Position numbers and translations under genes: made by a program
The notes under the pieces: generated by a model
The model's input: only the letters and a program-made list of their open reading frames with translations
Told to the model about the DNA's origin: nothing
Databases searched by the model: none
Part shown: in pieces, positions 1-8,893 of the stretch
Numbering within the stretch: the first letter of the stretch is position 1
How the letters are laid out: each line of letters opens with the position of its first letter
Assembly: GCA_963763115.1 (NCBI GenBank)
Contig: CAVXNM010000012.1
Coordinates: 1 to 64,000 of the forward strand
Source of the DNA: CAVQCA01 sp963763115
GTDB taxonomy: Bacteria > Pseudomonadota > Gammaproteobacteria > UBA9214
DNA: 64,000 nt
Reading direction: 5' to 3'

Positions 1-986
1 TAGAATTCTAATATTGGTTAAACTTATTTGTTCTTGCGCTAAATACGCTGTAACCTCCGATATGATTCCTGGATAATCTGGAACATCCACAAATAAATCA
101 TAAAATGCCGGAATGGCTCCTTTGGATGTAATTGAAGGTCATCACGAAAAGATTTTGCTTCACTAAAATAATCAAAGATTTTTTCCTTCTCATCTTCTTT
201 TATCATAGTAATTACTTCATCCATTTCTATTTTCCATTCTTCTAATATATTTAAAAGTACAGTACGATTTTGCACCGTAATATCTTTCCACATAGTTGGA
301 TTAGATGAAGCAATCCTCGTAATATCACGAAATCCTCCAGCTGCTAATCTCCTTAAATAGGGATGTTGTTCTGAAGAATTTTTCGCCTGATGCACAAGTG
401 AAGCTGCTATAATATGTGGAAAATGACTAATTGTTCCTGTTAATTCATCATGTTCTTCTGGATTTACAATTAAAAATTTCGCACGGGTTCCCTCTAACCA
501 GTTCATGAGTTCTTGTATGTTCTCTTCTTTCGCATCCTCCCCAGGAGTAAGCATGTAAAATGCATTTTCGAAAAGAATTTCTTTAGCTGCCGTTACACCA
601 CTTTTATGGGAGCCTGCCATTGGATGACCTCCAATAAAGAGAATACCTTTTTCAGCTAAAATTTTTGATGCGTTCATTATTTGTCCTTTTGTACTACCTG
701 TATCTGTTACTAATACACGTTTTTTTAATGAAAAATGTTGTAATTGGTTTAATAGATGTTCAGTTTGAACAACAGGTGTAGAAATGATAATTAAATCAGC
801 TTGTTCCGCTCCATGCTGCAGGGAAATAGACACTTCATCAATAATTCCCAACGATTTTGCCAATCTTAATTCTTTATGATTTATATCATGACCGATAACT
901 CTTGATGCAGGATGCTGATGTTTTATACAAAGAGCCAACGATCCCCCTATTAACCCCATGCCAATTACAAGTACTGTGCCTTCCAC
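1..986 (-). pseudogene. tyrA: Prephenate dehydrogenase TyrA, frameshifted and cut by the window edge
   Basis: Oxidises prephenate to 4-hydroxyphenylpyruvate in tyrosine synthesis. The N-terminal NAD fold is clear (VLVIGMGLIGGSLAL, residues 5-19), followed by GGHPMAGSHKSG around residue 120 and the helical dehydrogenase domain. Near position 133 the frame breaks. One base over, the same strand reads SKGAIPAFYDLFVDVPDYPG and on into an ACT domain that runs off the left edge, as in Bacillus TyrA. Restoring a single base joins the two halves. It follows hisC on the same strand, as in Bacillaceae. The frameshift may be a sequencing error, since hisC and aroC show the same kind of defect. Confidence 0.88.
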
Positions 987-1060
987 ATTTATTCACCTCG
1001 AATCGTTAGAAAAAAGTCGGTAAGAAAGCTCAAATTGAGATTTTCTCCCGACTACTCACT

Positions 1061-2166
1061 TCATGACTTACTATGTGTTTGAAGCTTAAGAAACTCTTCC
1101 ATTTTTTCAATCAATTCTTCATTTTGTTCCTTAGAACCGACCGTGATTCTTACAGAGGTCGGATATCCAAGAGCTTGCCCAGACCTTACTATAAAGCCTT
1201 TACTCATTAAATATTCAAAGACTTCATCACCATTCACTTCGAAATCAATTAGAATAAAATTTGCTTGTGAAGGGATAAATTTTAATCCGTTCTTGTAACA
1301 GAATTGATAATATTGTTGTATCCCTTCGCGATTATGTTTTCTGCACTCCTCAATAAAAGCTTGATCTTCTATTGCAGCAGCCGTGCCCCTTGACCAAGGG
1401 TATTATTATTAAAGGGTTCTCGAATCGGCTCTAGTTTACTTATAATTTCCTTACTTGCCACTCCATAACCCACTCTAAAACCAGCGAGCCCATATGCCTT
1501 AGAAAAAGTTCTAGTAATAAGTAATTGGGGGTACTTACTTAATAATTCAATAGAATCATAATAATCTTCTGCAACAGCATATTCGTAGTAAGCTTCATCT
1601 AAAACCACTAGTACATGAGGAGGGACAGAGTCTAGAAAAGAAAGCAGCTCTTCATTACGAATATACTCTCCCGTTGGGTTATTAGGTGAACATAACCAAA
1701 CAACACTCGTGCTATCATCTATAACATCCAGCATTTGATTCAGCTGATGGCGTCCTTTAGAATCAAGGGGAACTTCTCTGACTTCTGCACCTTCTACAAC
1801 AGCATTATGTTTATACTGCGGGAAAGTAGGTGAAGCCATTACTGTACTTTTATTACCATCTAATAATGCTCTTGAAATCATCTCTATTACTTCATCAGAA
1901 CCATTTCCAAATAAAAGCTGTTCAGGTTCCACAGAAAGTTGTTCCGCTACTTTCATTCTTAACGTTTTTGCATATCCATCAGGATAAATTGCATGTGATA
2001 AAGCAGAGTTTTGTAAAAAGGTTTGGACAGCAGAAGAACAACCAAATGGATTTTCATTAGAAGCCAGCTTAACTACTTTATCAAGTTTATATAAGTCTTT
2101 CACATCATCCATGGTTTTCCCGGGCTGATATGCTTTAAGATTTTGAATTTGAGCTTTCCACTGCAT
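1061..2166 (-). pseudogene. hisC: Histidinol-phosphate aminotransferase HisC, frameshifted
   Basis: PLP aminotransferase of histidine synthesis, also used for aromatic transamination in Bacillus. Visible motifs are SNENPFGCS near residue 37, WLCSPNNPTGEY near 158, VVLDEAYYEY near 187 and the PLP-lysine segment TRTFSKAYGLAGFRVG near 218. The first frame stops at 1369, but a second frame from about 1380 carries the missing C-terminus (AIEDQAFIEECRKHNREGIQ through VRITVGSKEQNEELIEKMEEF) down to a TGA at 1061-1063. One indel near 1380 therefore splits an otherwise full-length gene. It starts 45 bases after aroH. The trp genes that lie here in B. subtilis are absent. Confidence 0.9.
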
Positions 2167-2210
2167 CTTAGATACTTCCTTTCAATCATGTCTCATTAAA
2201 GATCATCCTG

Positions 2211-2582
2211 CTATTTATTTAAATCAGGCCTCAAGAGAACTGCATTTTTCATATAAATATGTTGAATCTCTTGTTGTGGTGTAGAGGTATTATAATGAAT
2301 CATCACTCGAATGCAGCGTTCTAAACCAGTAGGGACCTCCAACTCCTGCATACACATAACAGGAACATACTTCCAATCCTGAAACCTTCTTAAGGCTTTT
2401 GCAGGAAATGATCGGTTCAAATCTCTGGTAGCAGAAATAAATATCGAAGCTACATTTTCAGGGATTAGATTATTAACTATAATCATTTCTTTAAGAAGAT
2501 CTTCAGTAGAAAGGAGAATTTCCTCTTCAGTATTACTATCTGTTGTGGTCGCACCGCGAATTCCCCTTATCATTCTACTCAC
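2211..2582 (-). CDS. aroH: Chorismate mutase, AroH type
   Basis: Converts chorismate to prephenate at the head of the tyrosine and phenylalanine branches. The 123 residues match the small monofunctional AroH fold of Bacillus along the whole length: MIRGIRGATTTDSNTEEEIL at the N-terminus, SATRDLNRSFPAKALR in the middle, VPVMCMQELEV, and a C-terminal VLLRPDLNK. The active-site arginines (RGIRGATT and the later CIRVM segment) are kept. It sits between aroB and hisC on the minus strand and appears intact, unlike its neighbours tyrA, hisC and aroC. Confidence 0.93.
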   Translation of the reverse strand: MSRMIRGIRGATTTDSNTEEEILLSTEDLLKEMIIVNNLIPENVASIFISATRDLNRSFPAKALRRFQDWKYVPVMCMQELEVPTGLERCIRVMIHYNTSTPQQEIQHIYMKNAVLLRPDLNK

Positions 2583-2690
2583 TCTCCCTATTTATTCTTT
2601 TCAAACAGCTCTTTTCGTGAAGATTTTTTTCGCAAAGATTGAGGATTTTAACATATTGTCTGCCTGGGCTCTGTCAATGAGTCTGTGCTC

Positions 2691-2809
2691 AATGGTGAGG
2701 GGAACCGCTCCGCTTTCCGCGGACGTGCGGCCGAGCCTCCTCAGCTTCGCTTCCGGGGTCTCAGCACGCCCGTACTTCCGCAGGAGTCTACGCAGTTCCC
2801 CTCACCATT
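2691..2809. repeat. Bacillaceae-type inverted repeat element
   Basis: A 119-base GC-rich island in AT-rich DNA, bounded by a perfect 15-base inverted repeat: AATGGTGAGGGGAAC at 2691-2705 and its complement at 2795-2809. The interior carries words such as CGCTTTCCGCGG and TTCCGCAGGAGTC, typical of dispersed non-coding repeats in Bacillus genomes (family recognised from memory). It could fold into a long hairpin in RNA from either strand. Confidence 0.7.
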
Positions 2810-2973
2810 TATAAGAGATTTTTCGTGACAGAGCTCAAAGGTTTCAAAATACAATCTAATTAGAAAACATAATTCTTCTTCCTTAAAAGGAAAGCAATCT
2901 CTACTCACCTTGCAGAGGTTGATTCCTAAATTTTTATTTTCAGCTATTTCTTTTAAGAATACATGCTCAGAAA

Positions 2974-3016
2974 GTTGATTGGAGCGGAAAGCGAGCATCC
3001 TGTAGCGGAAATCAAC
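2974..3016. repeat. Short degenerate inverted repeat
   Basis: Bounded by GTTGATT at 2974-2980 and AATCAAC at 3010-3016, with GGAGCGGAAA and TAGCGGAAAT inside. The words GGAGCGGAA and GCGGAAATCAAC resemble ends of another dispersed Bacillus repeat family, so this looks like a copy with most of its middle lost. Confidence 0.5.
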
Positions 3017-3166
3017 TACTACTTTCTTCTCTAAGATAGCAACAATCCTAACGTATGTCCCTGCAGCGGAAGTGCTCTGATCAATTCGGATGGATGTTAA
3101 AGTGCCAGGGAATTAAATTCATTTCCTCCGCCGGACGGGCTCGACAGTTCTTTTGGCAGTTAGGAC

Positions 3167-4255
3167 TTATTCCTGCAGCTTACGGATAAAGTGGTCGGCT
3201 TTCCTTAAATCTTCAATAGACACTTTCACAAGCTCAGGTTTTCCAATCTCAGTTAATAAAACAAAGACCGGCTTCCCTTGTTGTGATTTTTTGTCACGTG
3301 TCATTCCTTCAAGTAAAGTATCGAAAGAAAGCTCTTCTGGTACACTTAAATCGTAACCAATGGATAGGATCCAATCAATATAATGTTGCAAATCAAAGGA
3401 AAATTCATTATATAGTTGACTAAGATAAAGGGCATAAATCATACCAATCATTACCGATTCACCATGGGTTCTATTCCCATAGCCGCTTGCACTTTCAATT
3501 GCATGACCATAGGTATGACCAAAATTTAAAAATGCTCTAATACTCGATTCTTTTTCGTCCTTGGATACAATGTTCCCTTTAACCTTAATTCCTCTAAGGA
3601 GACAACTAATTAAAAGTTGGTGATTTAGCTTTTCTATTGATTGTAGAGAATCCATTAATTCTTGTAAAAAAGTATCATCTGATAAGAAAGCATGTTTAAT
3701 CACTTCAGAAAAGCCTGAAAGTATTTCTTTTTTAGGGAGGCTGCTAAAATAATGTAAATCGAAGAAAACACCTTCTGGTTGATAAAAGTGACCAACCATA
3801 TTTTTACCTAACGGATGGTTTATGGCTACCTTCCCGCCAACAGCACTGTCATGAGCCAATATGGTGGTAGGGATCCCAATAAACGGTATCCCCCTCATAA
3901 ACGTAGAAGCAACAAAACCAGCAAGATCACCGATAGCTCCCCCACCAAATGCAAGTACCAGGGACTGGCGGTCGACATGATTTTGTAAACCATGTGTAAT
4001 GGCTTCTTCATACACCTCAAAGCTTTTGGCAAGCTCTCCTTTTGGCGCCTTATAAATAGTTAGGTTAAATGATTTCTCAAGAGCTTTTGCAAGGCTTCCC
4101 CCATGAAGATCAAAAACTTCCAAATCTGCAATCATCCATACCTTCGAAACATTCGGGAATTTTTCTTTAATAAATGAAACAATTTCACCCGTGATTCCGA
4201 CTCCAATTCTCACATCATATGTTTTAGAGGCAGTTTGAATGGTTACTTTGTCCAT
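3167..4255 (-). CDS. aroB: 3-dehydroquinate synthase
   Basis: Second enzyme of the shikimate pathway: cyclises DAHP to 3-dehydroquinate using NAD and a divalent metal. The 362 residues contain AFGGGAIGDLAGFVASTFMR (about 102-121), PTTILAHDSAVGGKVAIN, and the metal-binding FLNFGHTYGHAIE. The frame is open further upstream, but the start at 4255 (MDKVTIQTASKTYDVRIG) is chosen because AAGGAG lies about ten bases before it and the family begins this way. That ribosome site overlaps the end of aroC, so the two are probably translationally coupled. The gene is intact. Confidence 0.94.
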   Translation of the reverse strand: MDKVTIQTASKTYDVRIGVGITGEIVSFIKEKFPNVSKVWMIADLEVFDLHGGSLAKALEKSFNLTIYKAPKGELAKSFEVYEEAITHGLQNHVDRQSLVLAFGGGAIGDLAGFVASTFMRGIPFIGIPTTILAHDSAVGGKVAINHPLGKNMVGHFYQPEGVFFDLHYFSSLPKKEILSGFSEVIKHAFLSDDTFLQELMDSLQSIEKLNHQLLISCLLRGIKVKGNIVSKDEKESSIRAFLNFGHTYGHAIESASGYGNRTHGESVMIGMIYALYLSQLYNEFSFDLQHYIDWILSIGYDLSVPEELSFDTLLEGMTRDKKSQQGKPVFVLLTEIGKPELVKVSIEDLRKADHFIRKLQE

Positions 4256-4259
4256 GATA

Positions 4260-5433
4260 TTAAAACTCCTTAGATTCTTGACGATGCTTCTCAATATCCT
4301 TAAGAAGTTTATCAAATTGGTCGCTATTGAATTGTTCCACGATTGCAGAAGCCAGCTCCCATGCAACTACTGCTTCAGCCACTACACTAGCAGCAGGAAC
4401 GGCACAGCTATCGGATCTTTCAATACTGGCTTTAAATGGTTCTTTGGTTTCAATATCAATGCTTTGTAAAGGCTTATAGAGAGTTGGAATAGGTTTCATT
4501 ACACCCTTTACGCGAATTGGCATTCCCGTTGACATACCGCCTTCAAATCCACCTAATCGATTCGTTTTTCGGTAATATCCATTCTCTTCACTCCAAGCAA
4601 TCTCATCATGAACTTCGCTGCCAGGTTTTCGAGCCATCTCAAAGCCCAGCCCAAATTCTACACCTTTAAACGCATTGATACTCATGACAGCCATTGCGAT
4701 CTTTGCATCAAGCTTTCGATCGTAATGAACGTAGCTGCCTACACCAGCAGGCATACCTTCTACTACTACTTCTACTACTCCACCGATAGAATCTCCATTT
4801 TTCTTGGCCTCATCAATTAAATTCATCATTTGCATAGCAGCATTATCGTCAAGACAGCGGACAGGGGATTCTTCCGTTTTATCTCGAAGTTGTTGTATGG
4901 ACTCAAATTGGGTTGTTTCTGACTTTATCCCTCCGATTTCAAGTACATGTCCAACTACTTCAATTCCTAGCAGCTTTAACAGTTTTTTCGCTACAGCACC
5001 AGCAGCAACCCTCACCGTTGTCTCTCTTGCAGAAGACCTTTCAAGAACATTTCTTAGATCACGATGACCGTACTTTATGCCTCCCACTAAGTCAGCATGC
5101 CCTGGCCTAGGTCTTGAAATCTTTCTCTTTACCTCATCCTCTTCACCTGGGAGCTAATGATTCTATCCCCATTACCTTCGTCCAGTGTGTCCAGTCCTTG
5201 TTCTCAACCACCAATCCTAAAGGAGAACCTAATGTATAACCGTGCCTAACTCCTCCAACAATAGCAGCACGATCCTTTTCGATTTGCATCCTTCTTCCAC
5301 GTCCATACCCTTTTTGCCTTCTAGCTAGATTTTCATTTATATCTTCAGACGAAAGCGGCATACCCGCAGGTAACCCTTCAATGATTGTGGTTAGCTGCGG
5401 ACCATGTGATTCACCTGACGTTAAGTATCTCAT
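4260..5433 (-). pseudogene. aroC: Chorismate synthase (AroC/AroF), frameshifted
   Basis: Converts EPSP to chorismate with reduced FMN. The first frame starts at 5433 with MRYLTSGESHGPQLTTIIEG and has GRGRRMQIEKD; it ends at 5143 after GIESLAPR. The second frame continues with HADLVGGIKYGHRDLRNVLE, SSARETTVRVAAGA and SDSCAVPAASVVAE down to 4260. The total of 1174 bases is one more than 391 codons, and an extra base near 5150 (reading CCCAGG instead of CCCGG) accounts for the break. A strong Bacillus ribosome site, AAGGGGG, lies upstream of the start. Together the halves cover the whole family length. Confidence 0.9.
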
Positions 5434-5560
5434 TTACTTTCCCCCTTCAACTCGTTAAAGAATTATGTACCAATATAACATAGAATTTGTATTCATTCCT
5501 AGTGCTAAAGTTCAAAAATTTAGAACAAACTAAAATATAATCAGTTTACCACTCAAACGA

Positions 5561-5649
5561 AAAAACGATGATTAGTAAGAATGCCGGCTCATTCATTCTA
5601 TCAGGAATAATAGAATGAATAGCCACCACGCTCACAAATTTCATCGTTT
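5561..5649 (-). terminator. Nested stem-loop after cheR, probable terminator
   Basis: Read on the minus strand just after the cheR stop: AAACGATGA (5649-5641) pairs with TCATCGTTT (5571-5563), which runs on into a T tract. Inside lies an 11-base perfect hairpin, ATTCATTCTAT at 5591-5601 against 5610-5620. The outer loop is long for an intrinsic terminator, so function is uncertain. Confidence 0.45.
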
Positions 5650-5659
5650 AGAATAAGCA

Positions 5660-5793
5660 CTAAATTTTTTTATAAAAAAAAGTATCCTCCGTTTCAAATC
5701 CATATTTCCCCGGGTTAAATATCTGTTCGGTACTACCTACAAAAAAAACACCATCTTTTTTAAGAGCGACATTGAATTTATTATACAAGATAT
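5660..5793 (-). pseudogene. cheR: 3' end of chemotaxis methyltransferase CheR, cut by the seam
   Basis: The minus strand reads DILYNKFNVALKKDGVFFVG, then STEQIFNPGKYGFETEDTFF and YKKI before a stop at 5660. This is the recognisable C-terminus of Bacillus CheR, which methylates chemoreceptors, and cheR is the gene upstream of aroF/aroC in Bacillus. The frame loses similarity abruptly at about 5793, where the sequence becomes a proteobacterial cytochrome gene in a different frame. No N-terminal CheR sequence exists in the window. This pins the boundary of the foreign segment to within a few bases. Confidence 0.85.
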
Positions 5794-6990
5794 CTTTTTA
5801 CCCTTGGAGATCAGTACGCCAATGACGTTATCGGCATGGCACTTCTGACAAAGCACGGGATCGTGGCCCAGACGGTTGTATTTGTTACGGCTGTCCGCAT
5901 TGTAATCTTTCATGAATTCAGTGCCATTCTTGTCATCATGAATCTGCAGAATGGAAACTGCGCTTGACTTCAGATCAGCGACCCAGTCACTTGCGCCCAG
6001 GCCCTTCCAGAAGGCTTTTTCCTTCTTGTAGAGGGTGTATTTTTCGCCATTGGCGTTATCATTGGAATGGCAGTTGGCGCAGTTCGGCACATCGATGGGG
6101 TTGGTGCCGATGAACTTGACCGGCTTGCCGGTATGGCTGTCGATAACCGGCTTCCCGGAATCCGCATCAACCAGGGCCACCCAGGCCTCCTGATAGGGCT
6201 GGATGTCACTTTCCACCAGCGTTAACGGACTCTTGCGGGTGGTGCTGTCCATGAAGGGCGTCAGGGGAAGGCCCAGTGCATCCCAGATACCCGGGTTGGT
6301 GAGCACGATCGGCACATTATCCAGAACCGGGGACTTGGTATAGACAATAGTGCCTGTCTCACCGGTGTAGTGCAGGTGGCCGCCATGCAGCGGGCTGGGC
6401 ACCGCCGCTCCGGCCGGACCCATGTCGCGCGGAATGGGGATCTCGATGCCGACGCGCTTTTTCTCGCTGTCCTTGCTGGTGCCCTCGGGATTGGCGCCCT
6501 CGAGTCCTTCATAGACATACAGATGGGTAAAGTAGGCATTGGCAACATTTTCGTTTTCCTGGCCATATTTGCCGTCGCCGTTGACGTCATAGGGGACGTC
6601 CCAGTAGTACATCTTGTTACCCTCCGAGTAGGTATTGTCCACGATGCCGTAGGCCAGCTTCATGCGCTTGTCGCCGTCCACCAGGATGGAATGATCTTTC
6701 GGGTCCGAGCCAAGCAGTACCGGCGTTTCCTTGGGACCGGTAGCCGTCTTGACGACCTGGCTCTGAATCGAGTTATAGGGCGGCAGGACACAACAGTAGG
6801 AGAAGTCAAACCCGGTGCAGTGCATACCCAGTTCGTAGTTGATAGTGATGTTGTAATCGTTCTTCGGTTTATTGGCTGCAACTGCTTTATTGGATGCATC
6901 TGCCGTTTCTTGCCCTGTCTCGGCGCAGGCCCAGCCAAGAAATCCGGAAACAACTGCGATGCCCAGGAAAATACGCTTGATATCCATCAT
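5794..6990 (-). pseudogene. Periplasmic multiheme c-type cytochrome, 3' end lost at the seam
   Basis: Starts at 6990 with a signal peptide (MMDIKRIFLGIAVVSGFLGW) and AAGGGG upstream. About 400 genuine residues follow, with NITINYELGMHCTGFDFSYC and two heme-c sites, CANCH (near residue 307) and CQKCH (near 383). The frame continues past the seam for 18 residues that are out-of-frame Bacillus DNA, so the apparent stop at 5737 is artificial. I recognise the general type (a large periplasmic protein with C-terminal c-hemes) but not a named enzyme. It is divergent from the octaheme gene and shares its upstream region, which suggests a related respiratory role. Confidence 0.7.
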
Positions 6991-7207
6991 GCCGCCCCTT
7001 GTATGGTTGTTTATGCTGGGTATCGTGCGCGGTTCTTGCTGTCCGCTTGATGCCAGCCAAATCTATAATGGATCGTGCTTAATTAATATTCGGAATTGTA
7101 GCACTTTACCCGACAGTTGCAAGGAAATGGTTGGCCGTATTTGCACGGGCTTGAGTTCGATGATAGGGCAGCCTTGCTGGTCGGTATTAACTCCGTCCCT
7201 TCTTGCC

Positions 7208-7221
7208 TTGATCCAGATCAA
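7208..7221 (+). promoter_or_regulatory. FNR/DNR-type box upstream of the octaheme cytochrome
   Basis: TTGATCCAGATCAA is a perfect TTGAT-N4-ATCAA match to the FNR family consensus, and the dyad extends outward as CCTTGAT/ATCAAGG. It lies 107 bases before the octaheme start and can serve either divergent gene. Predicts induction without oxygen or with nitrogen oxides. Confidence 0.8.
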
Positions 7222-7224
7222 GGA

Positions 7225-7269
7225 CAAGCCTTTAGGTCTTTTGTTACAAACCAAAAACCTAAAGGCTTG
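7225..7269. repeat. 13-base perfect inverted repeat
   Basis: CAAGCCTTTAGGT at 7225-7237 is repeated in inverse at 7257-7269, with a 19-base spacer. It directly follows the FNR box. It could be a second operator, a leader hairpin or a terminator for minus-strand RNA. The sequence alone does not decide. Confidence 0.6.
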
Positions 7270-7328
7270 CACGCATACATGGCTAATGCCATGAATTTTG
7301 CGGCATCGATAAAAGAACAGGGGGCAGA

Positions 7329-8792
7329 ATGATGAGCAGGAATTACTGGTTAGGAGTGATCGGTGTATTGGTTCTTGCATGGCAGGGCGCGGCGCTGGCA
7401 TCCGTCAAGGCGCCACCGGAGCAGATATCGGATGAAACCAAGGAATGCGTCAAATGCCATCAAAAGAATAATCCGGGTATTGTACAGGAATGGGGTGCGA
7501 GCAAGCACTACCGGGCCAAGGTCGGCTGTTACGAATGTCATGCCGCGGACAAGAGTGACAAGGACGCCTATCTGCACGACGGAAAGAAGGTCAAAAAGTA
7601 CATTGCTACCATTGTCTCACCGAAGGATTGTTCGAACTGCCATGCGCAGCAGGTCAAAGAGGTAGGTGAATCCCACCATGCCAAGGCGGGCCGGATTCTA
7701 GGCTCCCTGGACAATCTGCTGGCCGAAGTGGTCGAGGGCAACAGTGCCTTCAAGACGCCCGGCTTTCCCAATGGCAACTCCGCGGCTGCGGTTAATGGTT
7801 GCTGGCAGTGCCACGGTTCTGAAGTCAAGGTACTGAAAGACGGCACGCTGGATCCGGCTACCTGGCCGAATACGGGCATCGGGCGCATCAACCCGGACGG
7901 CTCGGAGGGCGCCTGCACTGCCTGCCACCAGCGGCACGAATTCTCGACCGCCCAGGCCCGCCACCCGGATACCTGCGGCAAGTGCCATCTCGGCCCTGAT
8001 CACCCGCAGAAGGAAATCTATGATGAATCCAAGCATGGTATCGCTTTCTTTGCCAACATCGACAAGATGAATATGGCCAACCCGAAGTGGGTGGTCGGCG
8101 AGGATTATGTGGCGGCACCAACCTGTGCGACTTGCCACATGAGCGCGACCCGGACCCAGGGCGTCACCCATGATGTTGGCCTGCGCATCAGCTGGAATAA
8201 CCGTCCGCCGGTGTCGGTGCGACCGGAAGTAGCGGATGCCAAGATGGGCCTTGACATGGCCAAGGTGAATTGGGAGACCCGCCGCGACAACATGAAGAAT
8301 GTCTGTTGGGCCTGTCACAGCGAAGAGTTCATAGATAATTTCTATACTCAGTACGACGGACTGATCGAACTGTACAACAACAAGTTCGCCAAGCCTGGCC
8401 TGGCCTTGATCACGGCGGCAAAGCCATTGCTGAAGCCGGCAAAATTCAGCAACAAGGTGGACTGGACCTGGTTCCTGCTCTGGCATCATGAGGGCCGTCG
8501 AGCACGCCACGGCGCCTCCATGCAGGGGCCGGATTACACGCACTGGCATGGCACGTTCGAGGTCGCCGAGCGCTTCTATACGGAATATATTCCAGAACTG
8601 GAAGAACTCGTGATGGAAGGCCAGACGTCCGGGGATCCGGAGAAGCAGGCCGCGGCGAAGGCACTGCAGGCCAAGATTGACGAGGTGCTGAACTCGGATG
8701 ACCACAAATGGTATCTCGACAAAATGGATCCAGCCGAAAAGGCGCGGCGCAAGCAGGCGGCTGAGGAGTTCAAGGCGAGGTACGCCAAATAG
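7329..8792 (+). CDS. Octaheme c-type cytochrome, hydroxylamine oxidoreductase-like
   Basis: Secreted 487-residue cytochrome with a signal peptide ending near ALA (residues 22-24) and exactly eight CxxCH sites: residues 40, 67, 101, 158, 196, 216, 266 and 326. The count, the order and the segment ESHHAKAGRILGSLDN fit the HAO family (hydroxylamine oxidation, or reduction of nitrite or hydroxylamine to ammonium in the reductive branch). Octaheme nitrite reductases of the ONR type have a CxxCK site, which is absent here. Tyr403 in GPDYTHWHG is a candidate for the heme P460 cross-link, but only an alignment can say. It sits beside napDAGHB, so a reductive role on nitrate-derived nitrite is plausible. 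AGGGGG precedes the start. Confidence 0.78.
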   Translation: MMSRNYWLGVIGVLVLAWQGAALASVKAPPEQISDETKECVKCHQKNNPGIVQEWGASKHYRAKVGCYECHAADKSDKDAYLHDGKKVKKYIATIVSPKDCSNCHAQQVKEVGESHHAKAGRILGSLDNLLAEVVEGNSAFKTPGFPNGNSAAAVNGCWQCHGSEVKVLKDGTLDPATWPNTGIGRINPDGSEGACTACHQRHEFSTAQARHPDTCGKCHLGPDHPQKEIYDESKHGIAFFANIDKMNMANPKWVVGEDYVAAPTCATCHMSATRTQGVTHDVGLRISWNNRPPVSVRPEVADAKMGLDMAKVNWETRRDNMKNVCWACHSEEFIDNFYTQYDGLIELYNNKFAKPGLALITAAKPLLKPAKFSNKVDWTWFLLWHHEGRRARHGASMQGPDYTHWHGTFEVAERFYTEYIPELEELVMEGQTSGDPEKQAAAKALQAKIDEVLNSDDHKWYLDKMDPAEKARRKQAAEEFKARYAK

Positions 8793-8803
8793 CGGCACAG
8801 GGT

Positions 8804-8830
8804 GATCCCCTCCGGCAGCTGGAGGGGATC
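8804..8830 (+). terminator. Strong hairpin after the octaheme gene
   Basis: GATCCCCTCC (8804-8813) and its exact complement (8821-8830) enclose a seven-base loop, eleven bases after the stop. There is no clear U tract, so it may act as an mRNA-stabilising end or a Rho-linked terminator. It separates the octaheme gene from the nap promoter. Confidence 0.6.
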
Positions 8831-8893
8831 GCATCCTTCTCCCGATTGATAAGGTGTGGCAGCCCGGGTTTTTTTCGCCGTCGTTATATAGCC

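Larger units (their letters stand above)
2583..3166. other. Intergenic gap between aroB and aroH with Bacillus repeats
   Basis: No credible gene. Short frames here are composed of repeat sequence. The gap contains the inverted-repeat element at 2691-2809 and a shorter one at 2974-3016, both listed separately. In most Bacillus genomes aroB and aroH are nearly contiguous, so the repeats probably account for the extra length. Confidence 0.6.
6991..7328. promoter_or_regulatory. Divergent promoter region for two cytochrome genes
   Basis: 338 bases with no credible gene, between two divergent cytochrome genes. It contains a perfect FNR-type box (7208-7221) and a 13-base inverted repeat (7225-7237 / 7257-7269). 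If the box sits at -41.5, transcription toward the octaheme gene would start near 7256, with TACAAA at 7245-7250 as a possible -10 element. Confidence 0.6.

Noticed and set aside
5737..5793. Apparent 417-residue full-length cytochrome ending at 5737
   Set aside because: The last 18 residues are Bacillus cheR DNA read out of frame; the true C-terminus is missing.
1..5793. Horizontal transfer of aromatic amino-acid genes into the gammaproteobacterium
   Set aside because: Both genes at the joint are truncated, there are no mobility genes, the synteny is native Bacillus and there are frameshifts; chimera is simpler.
6370..7050. 226-residue plus-strand frame
   Set aside because: Lies antisense to the multiheme cytochrome gene and has no domain resemblance; a GC-rich shadow.
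7698..8834. 378-residue minus-strand frame
   Set aside because: Fully antisense to the octaheme gene, whose eight heme sites prove the plus-strand reading.
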